Shown here one piece after another: positions 56,528-64,000 of a stretch of DNA of 64,000 nt (positions are counted from its first letter, which is position 1; each line of letters opens with the position of its first letter). This DNA is from Cystobacter fuscus DSM 2262. GTDB taxonomy: Bacteria; Myxococcota; Myxococcia; Myxococcales; Myxococcaceae. The notes below the pieces were generated by a model that was given only the letters and a program-made list of their open reading frames with translations, searched no databases and was not told the DNA's origin. The stretch is from NCBI RefSeq assembly GCF_000335475.2, contig NZ_ANAH02000049.1, positions 21,344 to 85,343 of the forward strand, read 5' to 3'. The translations under genes and the position numbers were made by a program.

Positions 56528-56950
56528 CTACCAACAACCTCTGCCTTGATGTTCCTGTGCAGCAAGAAACCAAGGCTCGATTTTGGTGATTGAAGTGATT
56601 CGACCAGCCATCCCATTGGAAGTATCTCCAGCTGTGTACATGCGAAACACTCCGTGCACTTCTACATAGCGGCCTGACTTCAACTGGCCGCGCATCTGCT
56701 CGGGTATGACCAATCTGACTCCATTGGAGGGAATGCTGTTTTCGTAATCCTCTCGATGAATATACAGAATTTCGTCCTCATACCCAGTCGAGATATATCC
56801 AATAACTGACACCTTCTTTTCGTCGTAGGCGCCAGGGCTGGCAATCAAACCCACCAGCGAAACGCGAGCAATGGATTTCTCGCTTTCGGGCGACACGTCT
56901 GCCGCAGCCAGGATCCCCACGAAAAGCAAAGAGCAATATATTTCTCTCAT
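56528..56950 (-). CDS. Candidate exported immunity protein of Rhs cassette 2 (OB-fold-like)
   Basis: A 140-aa protein whose ATG at 56950 lies 1 bp after the rhs2 stop. The N-terminus MREIYCSLLFVGILAAADV looks like a signal peptide, so the mature protein would be periplasmic. The body contains VSLVGLIASPGAYDEKKVSV, GYISTGYEDEILYIHREDYE and GRYVEVHGVFRM, a beta-rich pattern like small OB-fold proteins. Position after the variable tip indicates immunity. The export signal would place neutralisation outside the cytoplasm. Confidence 0.75.
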   Translation of the reverse strand: MREIYCSLLFVGILAAADVSPESEKSIARVSLVGLIASPGAYDEKKVSVIGYISTGYEDEILYIHREDYENSIPSNGVRLVIPEQMRGQLKSGRYVEVHGVFRMYTAGDTSNGMAGRITSITKIEPWFLAAQEHQGRGCW

Positions 56951-56951
56951 G

Positions 56952-59900
56952 TCATTTCCACCATTTCCACCAGGGGCGCGCAGCAGGAACTGGGTATATC
57001 TGCTCATTGATGCCGATCGGAAACGGATACCAACGCCACACTTCCTTCCCATCCGCCCGTGACAGCCAGGAAATCCACTTATTACTATTGGCAGTATCCA
57101 AATCTGTCAGACTGAAGGGAGGGAAACGCTTCCCCTCATCAGCATCCAACCAATGGGTGTGATACGTCCCCAATACCTTCGACCCAGCAGGACAATTGAC
57201 TTGACTGTAATCTATCAGGGTGGGATTTTCAGGTGAGCTGCATGCAAGATCTGTTGCGAAGACAGCGCCTTCTTTGTCCTGACAAATCTTACCTCCATAC
57301 TTCAACCCATGAAGCTCGGCAGAGGGATGAATAAACAGCAATGCATCAATGGCCGCTTCATCTCTCGCGTTAGGCCCGTAAAAGCGTTGGCCAGGGGAGA
57401 GTCCATCGCCATCTATGAATCCAATGGGATTACTGAGCGCATAAGAATAAGCAGGAAACAACCGCCCCAGGGTTAGAGCCCTTCGAACCGTGGTGTTCCA
57501 GCGGGCAAGCAACGGCTCCGGCTGCAAGTACCTGCCAATGCTCGGATCGTAGTAGCGGTTCCAGTTCTCGAAGAGGTCCGTCTCCGCGTCGTGGTACTGG
57601 CCGGGGTAGCGCAGCGGCGTCCAGAAGGGTTGGGCTCCCGTCTGGTAGCGCTGGTACTCATACCCCTCCACCACGACACCCTTGGCCGTGGTGGGCTCTC
57701 CATGCTCCGGAGTACTGGGGTTGGAGGCCAGGGTCTTCGCCAGGGCGCTGTAGGCATGCATGTGGCCGCAGACTTCCTGGCACCGGATACCCGAGCAGTC
57801 CGTGTGGCAGGCCTCGTAATTGAAGTCCACCCGCGCGCGTCCCGCCGACGGCTGCACCCAGCCGGACCAGAAGGCGCCCTGGCCGGACGCCTCCAACCCA
57901 CCAATGAGGTCGGCACCCGTGTTGGCGTCCTTCACATCCACATGGCCCACTCCTTGTGTGTCCAGCAGATGGAAGAGCACTCGCATCCGCACCGACATGG
58001 ACGCCGTCGTGGGCTGATTCATTTCCGACAGGGTGACGTTGTTGTTCCCCACCCACGCGTAGAGCGGGTGCTCTGTCTCCGCGCGCAGCGCCACCCGGTT
58101 GATCTGGCCGAACGGCTCATAGTCCACCGCTCCCGCCACCTTCCCACTCCCATCCAACATCAACACGGGCTTGCCCAGGTGGTCCGTCACCGGGAAGTAC
58201 ACCCCACACGTCGCCGCTTCCCCGTTGCGCGCGCAATCCGCCGACGTGTCCGCCAGCCGCGTCCACGTGGTGCTCAGCTTCCCTCGCACCAGCGCCACGG
58301 GCCGCCCGCCCAGCCACACGTAATCCTCCTGCGTGTAGTGCGCCACGGGCGTCACCACGTCGCTGCTTCCCCGGTCCACCAGCAGCTGGTTGGCCCCCGT
58401 GTAGAAGAACTCGTCGCTCGTCCCTCCCGGGTAGCTCTTCTGCCTGCGGCGTCCCAGCGCATCATAGTAGTAGTTGTAGAAAGCGCCATTCACCTCCACC
58501 GCCCGGAAGACGCTCTCCGTGGCCACACCCACCGACTGCCCGTACTCAAACGCCAGGGTGGTGTTCTCGCCCAGGTCCGCCTTGCGCGTGACGCGCCCCT
58601 CGGCGTCGTACGCCAGCGTGTACCCCAGCAGGCTGTTGGCCGCGCTCGAGCCCCACCCCACCAGCCTGTCCTTGTGCGCCACGCTGTCCGTTGCGTACTT
58701 CAGGAAGTAGGGGGCCGCGTCGCTCGTCATGGCCGTGCGGTTGCCCCGCCTGTCATACCCGTAGGTGCGCGCGTCGAACGCCCCTCCCGTCGCGCTGAAG
58801 TTGCCCGCCGTGCGGCCCACTCCCGTCAGGCGCAGCGTCCTGTCATACGCGTACGTCTCCTGCATCGGCGTCGAATTCTGCCCCAGCAGACACGTATCCG
58901 TGCGCACCACCTGGTCCGCCTTCCACGTGTACGTCCGCTGGTAGACGTCCCCCGTGCCCGCGCCCATCGCCACGCTGCCCGAGGACACGCGCAGGCCACG
59001 CAACCGTCCTGTCAGGTCCGAGTTCGTCGCGGAGGGCGAGCTGGTGGAGCAGCCCGCGGGCGGCACCGAGCTGTTGTCCCCCAGGGCGTACTCCACGGTG
59101 CTCGTCTGGGAGGTCGTGGGGTGCTTCAACGTGTACCCTCTCAATCCACCGTAGGGCTCCCACGTCACATTACTCAGTAGTCGCTGGGTCGTCCAGGCCG
59201 TGCCGTCGTACAGCGTCACGTCCACCGCGCTCACCCGGTTGGTGTTTCCTCCCGTCCCGTACACATACGTCACCGTCCTCCCGTTCGGGTACGTCACCGA
59301 CTGGAGGTTGCCGTTGAGTGTATAGGAATAGAAGGTATGCGGATTGGCGTTCGCGACGGCACCGCACGTCGACTCTCCGCTGCGGACGCGGATCTCCTGC
59401 AGGACGCGGCCAGACCGGTCATACGAGAACCAGGTCCTTCCGAAGGAGTCCTTGCGGTAGCGCAGCCGGCCCTCGGTTCGCGCGTTCGCCACCAGCGGGC
59501 ACCCGGCGGGCAGGGCGTCACCCGCCGAGTCATAGGCGAGCAAGTAGAGCGCCTCACTTCCTCCGGTGTACACCCGCTGGGAGGAGAGCAGACGCGACAG
59601 CATGTCGTACGAGGAGGCGACATACTCCCCCGCCTGGCGCATGGCCGCCGTCTCCTTCACCACTTGGTTGCCCCGTGCGTCATAGGCGTAACGCACCGGT
59701 CCGTCCGCGTGCGGCAGCGACACCTCCACCACCCGGCCGAAGTCGTCATGGGTATACGTCGTCGCGGGCTGGGCACAGTTGGCGAACGTCTCCGTGAGCG
59801 CGCAGCCCACCTTCACTCCCGACACGTTGCCTTGTGCGTCATGGGCGAAGAGCGTGCGCTGGGAGACGCCGTCCGCCGGGTACTCATCCACCTGCACCAG

Positions 59901-62900
59901 GCGGTTGGCCCGATCGTACGCCAGCGAGGAGCACAACTGCGACAGCGGCGTGCCGTCCGCCAGCGGGCCCTGGCCCGTCTTCACGCCGCCACACCACGCG
60001 GGCGGGTTGTTGAAGGCCTGCCCGACCCCCGTGAGGTTGTCCGCCCCATCGAAGGACTTCGCCGCGGTGTAGCTCCCCGCGCCCTCCCCCACCTTGCTCC
60101 ACGTGGGCCGCCGGTGCGCATCCGCCGCGTACTTCATCACCCGCCGCGTCTGCACCGTGGTGCCCGTCCGCGTCAGGTAGCGCTCCTCCTTCAGCGTCTC
60201 GTCGGGCCAGTACGAGTACACCACCTTCTCCGTCCACCCGGCGCCACTCGGCAACCCGGCGCGCGCCGTCCACTGCAACTTCTTGGACAGCGCTCCCGTA
60301 CAGCCCCCCTCCGCCGTCGTCCCCGTGCGGTAGCAGAAAACGTCGTAGTCGCCTTCCGGCCGCTTGATGCCCGCCAGCTTGTCGTCCAGGTAGGAGTATT
60401 CCGTCTTCCAGGTGACGTTGGACTCCTGCTCCTCCTCCCACATCACCCGGCCAGACTGCTCCTGCCTGTCAATGACTCGGCCATTGGGCTCCGTCGTCGT
60501 CACCTTCTTCCATCCATTGTACACACCGTAGGAGTAGTCATACGACGTCGTCAATTCCGCTGCGCCAGCCATCAGCGGGCCCCCCGCCGGGTAGCTCTGC
60601 ACCTTGCCCAGAAGATTGCGGGTGTAGATGCCCCAGTCCACGTTGTAGTCATACTTCGTCACGGGGTAGGCGGTGGTGCTCGGACAATCCGTGGCGGACT
60701 CATTGCTCACGAAGCAGGGGCCATGCACCTCGCGCACCCGGCCCAATGCATCCTCCATCACCGTGCCCGAATGGTCATAGGTGGTGAAGTAGAAGGTGCC
60801 CACGAAGCGGCGCAGCGTCGTCCAGGCGCCATTGCTGGCACGCTCTCGTGTGAGTCCAGACTGGATGACCGCCTTCTTCCGTGCCGTGGTGGTGTCGTAC
60901 ACATGGTAGGTGCGCCGGCTGTCCGTGGGTCCCCCCAGGACGCTGGCCTGCTCCTCCGCCTGGAGCAACTGCACCCCATTGATGTAGGTATAGCTGGAGC
61001 GCGTCTCCTCCAGCGCATCCGCTCCCGTCATGCTCGAGGCGCCCTGCTTGACATGGGTGCGCTCGAGCCGCGGGTTGGCCTCCGCCGACAAGGCGTAGCC
61101 GTACACTTCCCAGTTGCCGCGCTTGTCCTTGCGCGCGATTTCCCGGCCCGGATTTCCAGGCGTCGAGCACGTCCACTCCGAGCGCACCGAGCCCGGGCTG
61201 CACGCCCCGCTCACCGCGCAGGACTCCGTCGTCTGGTACAGGCGCGGCTGGCTCTCCTGTCCATGGTTGGACAGCGTCGCATAGGCGCTCAGCAGGCCGG
61301 CCGTGCCTTCGCTCCCATCGCCCCGGCCCGTGAAGCTGTCCGTCACCTGCCGCACCAGCGGCGTGCGCCCACAGCAATTGGAGCCAGGCTCGCAGCTTCC
61401 CGTGGTCGGCTCCCACGCAATCGCCGCGCCATACCCCTCACCCGTCGCGGACGCCACGCGGCCATCCGCTCCATACTGGTGCCGCACGAGCTGCGCTCCC
61501 AACCGGCTGATTCCAAACGCTCCCCAGGAATACGCATAACGCTCACTGCTGCCCCTGGCTTCGTAGCTGGCATGTGCGAGCCGCCCAGGCCGTTGGGCTC
61601 CACCCTCGGAGACATAGGAGTAATAGACGACATCTTCCCTGTTCATTGCCCCCGTCGGCAACGCCAGGCCCCGCTCGACGGAGGAAATGACGCACTCCGT
61701 CTCCCCTCCAGACCCGGTGAGTGCCTGGTAATTGAACACGAGGGAGCCTCCTGCTTCCGTCCTCACCGAAGACAGATAGGGCACTCCCGCCTGGGTGCCG
61801 GAAGCCCCCTGCGGACACCCCGTCGCGTCGTCCGGGACGGCATAGGACAGATTCGCCAGCGCCTTGCCCGTCGGCGAGAGCCACCGGGACAGGAAGTAGC
61901 GGTTGCGGCTTCCCGTGCTCGCCACGAAGCGGGCGTCGTAGATGGACCGTGTCCCGTCGGCGTGACGCAATTCGTACCCAGTGGCCGTCCGCGTCAACCG
62001 CTCCGAGCGGGAAGCGTTGCCCTCCACGGGCCTGGCCTCGCACGGCACTCCTCCGGTGCACGGCAGGAAGCGCAACAGTCCTCCCTGGCGCGTCCGCACG
62101 CTCCAGTGGTGCTGGTGCTCCACCACCACGCTCAGCCAGTTGTGCCACCACTCCACCGACTGGGGCTGGACGGGGCTGGCTCCAAAGGGCTTGGGCACTC
62201 CCACCAGCGGCGCATCGTAGATCCACTCATCCGCCCGGGAGCTGAACACCCGCTCGAACGTCAGCGTGGTGAGCCCGTCCGTGATGCGCAGATCCTCGAT
62301 GACCTCCGAGCTGGTCCCCGTGGCGATGTTGACCGGGTCCGCGACGGACAGCTCGCAGCACTGCCCCACGCAGTCCGGCGGGCCCCCTCCGTCGAGCTCA
62401 CCCGGCGGACAATCCTCATCGACTTCACCATTGTGGTTGTTGTCTACCTCATCATGACAGATTTCATTCCCCGGAGAGCCATTCCCCCCATCTGGCTCTG
62501 GACTTCCTCCATCCAGGTCCACGCCTCCATCCGGACCGCCGCCTCCTGGTCCTGCTGAACAGCCATCGTCCGTGAGGCCATTGCAATCGTTGTCGATGCC
62601 ATCACACATCTCGGGCGTGGGCTTCGAGTAGTGGCACATCACGATCGGCCCGCTGGGCTGGGCGTTTCCCCCGGACGAGATCATATCCACCGCGGTATTG
62701 ACACCGCAGGTCCCCACGGCACACGCCCCCACGCCTGAAGAGCAGTCCGCGTTGCTATTGCATTGCCACTGGTCGCTCTTCGGACATTCGTCCAACTCCA
62801 AAGCGTTCAACTTGATCCACGATTGTGGAGGGCCGTAGTTATTGGAGTAGCCGAAGCCTGGGCACTGGGACTCACCGGAACTGGTCTGCCCAGAACACCC

Positions 62901-63086
62901 ACAGCCCCAAACCCTGTAGAAATTGTACCCAGACGGGTTGGCGGGCGGAACCAGCTCGAACACCTCGAACCCCCAAGCGGGGGAGCCCAACAGGAAGAAA
63001 AGCCCGGCCACGGCGGCGAGATGCCCTTCTGACAACCGAGCCCATCCGAATCTACCCAACAACGTCTGATACCACGTATTTTTCAT
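56952..63086 (-). CDS. Rhs/YD-repeat protein 2, intact, with JAMM-like C-terminal tip
   Basis: A 2044-aa exported protein. It has a signal peptide (AAVAGLFFLLGSPAWG), Cys-rich and Asp-rich MopE-like segments (MCDGIDNDCNGLTDDGC; HDEVDNNHNGEVDEDC), and a DUF6531-like entry (DPVNIATGTSSEVIEDL). A very long YD-repeat shell follows, then the RHS core end GQYHDAETDLFENWNRYYD and GRYLQPEP. The last 170 or so residues are a separate tip with an acidic residue in SAELHGLKYGG, then GTYHTHWLDADEG and PPFSLTDLDTA. The E, H-T-H and S-x2-D set is the arrangement of JAB/JAMM metalloenzymes and of DUF4329-type Rhs tips. No T6SS PAAR or VgrG domain is fused. Confidence 0.92.
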   Translation of the reverse strand: MKNTWYQTLLGRFGWARLSEGHLAAVAGLFFLLGSPAWGFEVFELVPPANPSGYNFYRVWGCGCSGQTSSGESQCPGFGYSNNYGPPQSWIKLNALELDECPKSDQWQCNSNADCSSGVGACAVGTCGVNTAVDMISSGGNAQPSGPIVMCHYSKPTPEMCDGIDNDCNGLTDDGCSAGPGGGGPDGGVDLDGGSPEPDGGNGSPGNEICHDEVDNNHNGEVDEDCPPGELDGGGPPDCVGQCCELSVADPVNIATGTSSEVIEDLRITDGLTTLTFERVFSSRADEWIYDAPLVGVPKPFGASPVQPQSVEWWHNWLSVVVEHQHHWSVRTRQGGLLRFLPCTGGVPCEARPVEGNASRSERLTRTATGYELRHADGTRSIYDARFVASTGSRNRYFLSRWLSPTGKALANLSYAVPDDATGCPQGASGTQAGVPYLSSVRTEAGGSLVFNYQALTGSGGETECVISSVERGLALPTGAMNREDVVYYSYVSEGGAQRPGRLAHASYEARGSSERYAYSWGAFGISRLGAQLVRHQYGADGRVASATGEGYGAAIAWEPTTGSCEPGSNCCGRTPLVRQVTDSFTGRGDGSEGTAGLLSAYATLSNHGQESQPRLYQTTESCAVSGACSPGSVRSEWTCSTPGNPGREIARKDKRGNWEVYGYALSAEANPRLERTHVKQGASSMTGADALEETRSSYTYINGVQLLQAEEQASVLGGPTDSRRTYHVYDTTTARKKAVIQSGLTRERASNGAWTTLRRFVGTFYFTTYDHSGTVMEDALGRVREVHGPCFVSNESATDCPSTTAYPVTKYDYNVDWGIYTRNLLGKVQSYPAGGPLMAGAAELTTSYDYSYGVYNGWKKVTTTEPNGRVIDRQEQSGRVMWEEEQESNVTWKTEYSYLDDKLAGIKRPEGDYDVFCYRTGTTAEGGCTGALSKKLQWTARAGLPSGAGWTEKVVYSYWPDETLKEERYLTRTGTTVQTRRVMKYAADAHRRPTWSKVGEGAGSYTAAKSFDGADNLTGVGQAFNNPPAWCGGVKTGQGPLADGTPLSQLCSSLAYDRANRLVQVDEYPADGVSQRTLFAHDAQGNVSGVKVGCALTETFANCAQPATTYTHDDFGRVVEVSLPHADGPVRYAYDARGNQVVKETAAMRQAGEYVASSYDMLSRLLSSQRVYTGGSEALYLLAYDSAGDALPAGCPLVANARTEGRLRYRKDSFGRTWFSYDRSGRVLQEIRVRSGESTCGAVANANPHTFYSYTLNGNLQSVTYPNGRTVTYVYGTGGNTNRVSAVDVTLYDGTAWTTQRLLSNVTWEPYGGLRGYTLKHPTTSQTSTVEYALGDNSSVPPAGCSTSSPSATNSDLTGRLRGLRVSSGSVAMGAGTGDVYQRTYTWKADQVVRTDTCLLGQNSTPMQETYAYDRTLRLTGVGRTAGNFSATGGAFDARTYGYDRRGNRTAMTSDAAPYFLKYATDSVAHKDRLVGWGSSAANSLLGYTLAYDAEGRVTRKADLGENTTLAFEYGQSVGVATESVFRAVEVNGAFYNYYYDALGRRRQKSYPGGTSDEFFYTGANQLLVDRGSSDVVTPVAHYTQEDYVWLGGRPVALVRGKLSTTWTRLADTSADCARNGEAATCGVYFPVTDHLGKPVLMLDGSGKVAGAVDYEPFGQINRVALRAETEHPLYAWVGNNNVTLSEMNQPTTASMSVRMRVLFHLLDTQGVGHVDVKDANTGADLIGGLEASGQGAFWSGWVQPSAGRARVDFNYEACHTDCSGIRCQEVCGHMHAYSALAKTLASNPSTPEHGEPTTAKGVVVEGYEYQRYQTGAQPFWTPLRYPGQYHDAETDLFENWNRYYDPSIGRYLQPEPLLARWNTTVRRALTLGRLFPAYSYALSNPIGFIDGDGLSPGQRFYGPNARDEAAIDALLFIHPSAELHGLKYGGKICQDKEGAVFATDLACSSPENPTLIDYSQVNCPAGSKVLGTYHTHWLDADEGKRFPPFSLTDLDTANSNKWISWLSRADGKEVWRWYPFPIGINEQIYPVPAARPWWKWWK

Positions 63087-63161
63087 GGGATGAAAACCAC
63101 ATCAAAATGGTGAGAAAGAGGAGCACCCGAGGACGGCACGCGCATGCCACGTGAGGCACAC

Positions 63162-63527
63162 TCAGTGCGTCGTGGAGGAGGCACCCGACTCATTGGACGA
63201 AGGAACGCACAGCCGCCCCTTGGGCGTCGGGTACACCTGGGCACAGCGCCAGGAGGTGGGACATTCCGCGTCTCCCTGGCAGGGCTGGCTGCACACGTAG
63301 CCTTCGTGACGTCCGGGCTTCACATGCAGGCAGAGGCCAGAAAGACACGCGCTGGCGCCATTTTCCCTGCAATCTTCCCCGAGTTGCTTCGTCGCCTTCT
63401 CGGCCCGCAACGGACGAGGCTCCGTCAGCGGCTGCAGCTCCACCACGGTCCGGGGCTCGTTCTCTGTCTTTCCGCAACCCGACCACACCCCAGCGGCGAG
63501 CCCCAACACGACAACCATCCACTTCAT
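63162..63527 (-). CDS. Cys-rich lipoprotein of Rhs cassette 2
   Basis: A 121-aa lipoprotein (MKWMVVVLGLAAGVWSGCG, lipidation Cys18), paralogous to the protein at 55296 over its whole length: KTENEPRTVVELQPLTEPRPL, then LGEDCRENGASACLSGLCLH, YVCSQPCQGDAECPTSWRC and GRLCVPS. It lies 75 bp upstream of rhs2 in the same direction. Two cassettes keep the same gene order, which supports a joint function with the Rhs protein. Confidence 0.87.
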   Translation of the reverse strand: MKWMVVVLGLAAGVWSGCGKTENEPRTVVELQPLTEPRPLRAEKATKQLGEDCRENGASACLSGLCLHVKPGRHEGYVCSQPCQGDAECPTSWRCAQVYPTPKGRLCVPSSNESGASSTTH

Positions 63528-63806
63528 GCTTGTTTCTTTCTAGGAAAACAGTCCTGACCCAGCGAGCAACCAGCGCCTTTTGGCGTCTCCGGCCACTGTG
63601 CTCTACCTCGGCCTTCATCCAAACGCTGTGAAGTGGTTCACGCCAGGGACGAGAAACTTCGATTGAATCCAGGGCGGGTGGCTCTTTCCTCGAGATTGAG
63701 TCCTTGGAGGTGCCACACCGCGGTGACGGCAGCGTGACCGCCCTCGTGGAGAGGCGCCGTTCCGGCCGTCATGCGGGCGTCACGGCCCACTGCCCGGCAT
63801 CGTGGG

Positions 63807-63872
63807 AGCGAGTCCATCCAGGGCCTGTTGCAGGCCCTCCTCAAGGAGCGCCGCTCCGTCTTCTCGAGGTAG
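63807..63872 (+). pseudogene. Third copy of the acyltransferase 3' end
   Basis: About 66 bp repeat the last codons of the acyltransferase gene (ESIQG-L-LQALLKERRSVFS in frame), followed by a TAG stop. It matches 48315-48379 with a few changes. It lies upstream of cassette 2, just as the second copy lies upstream of cassette 1. Confidence 0.8.
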
Positions 63873-63903
63873 GCGCCTCTTCTCCTCCCTTGGTGAGAGA
63901 CTG

Positions 63904-64000
63904 ATGGGTGAACACTCAACCCTCCACGAAATACCCGTCATAAATGAAAAACGCGAAGGACCCACCGATTGGGTGGTAGAAGCGCGCGATGCGCAAGACC
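63904..64000 (+). CDS. Start of a gene running off the right edge (partial)
   Basis: An open frame begins at ATG 63904 with GGTGAGAG about 7 bp upstream and stays open for 32 codons to the window end. It begins MGEHSTLHEIPVINEKREG and continues PTDWVVEARDAQD. It could be the 5' end of a real gene after the array; too little is visible to name it. Confidence 0.4.
   Translation, partial: MGEHSTLHEIPVINEKREGPTDWVVEARDAQD

Noticed and set aside
59337..62558. 1073-aa plus-strand open frame opposite rhs2
   Set aside because: Composition of a shadow frame; rhs2 on the other strand has repeats, signal peptide and core motifs.
49271..63086. Insertion sequence or CRISPR-like repeats in the Rhs region
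   Set aside because: No transposase, terminal inverted repeats or regular direct repeats were seen; the repetition is due to YD repeats and the duplicated cassette.

Overview
The window looks like chromosomal DNA of a GC-rich myxobacterium of the Cystobacter/Archangium/Myxococcus type. The support is strong third-position G+C, many lipoproteins with an L-x-A-C type lipobox, RCC1, MopE-like and Ig-like secreted proteins, a menaquinone gene, and large secreted YD-repeat proteins. I cannot name a species from sequence alone. No tRNA, rRNA, CRISPR array, transposase or integrase was seen.

Layout. 1-20810 is mostly housekeeping: menB, a multi-span membrane protein, asnS (convergent), an APC permease, a tandem cyclic-nucleotide-binding protein, a leftward run (112-aa membrane protein, tmk, CinA/MoaB-like protein), a methyltransferase, a trypsin-like lipoprotein, thrC with a triple zinc-ribbon protein, and pcm. 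A rightward run follows: small protein, Lgt-like protein, radical SAM protein resembling the tetraether lipid synthase/MJ0619 family, small membrane protein, and AlaX-type editing enzyme. It ends in a strong hairpin, then a PAS/GAF histidine kinase. 21169-29716 is a secretome island: an M4 metalloprotease ending in a dockerin-like double EF-hand, an adjacent Ig-repeat lipoprotein whose C-terminal domain could be cohesin-like, a WbuC-type cupin, a small lipoprotein and an RCC1 lipoprotein. 29717-36144 holds a decayed stretch and an overlapping pair of large unknown proteins (1218 and 517 aa; the second may be TULIP-like).

36145-48379 returns to core genes: M24 peptidase, recG, greA, FHA protein, TPR protein, beta-barrel protein, mutL, SDR epimerase and a PlsC-type acyltransferase with an H1-like tail.

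48380-64000 is the most unusual part. Two tandem leftward cassettes each contain a Cys-rich lipoprotein, a roughly 2000-aa Sec-exported Rhs/YD-repeat protein with a variable C-terminal tip, and a small candidate immunity gene within 1-10 bp of the rhs stop. Copies of the 3' part of the neighbouring acyltransferase gene sit between and beyond the cassettes, as footprints of segmental duplication. The first rhs gene carries a one-base frameshift; the second is intact and ends in a JAMM-like (DUF4329-like) tip followed by an exported immunity candidate.
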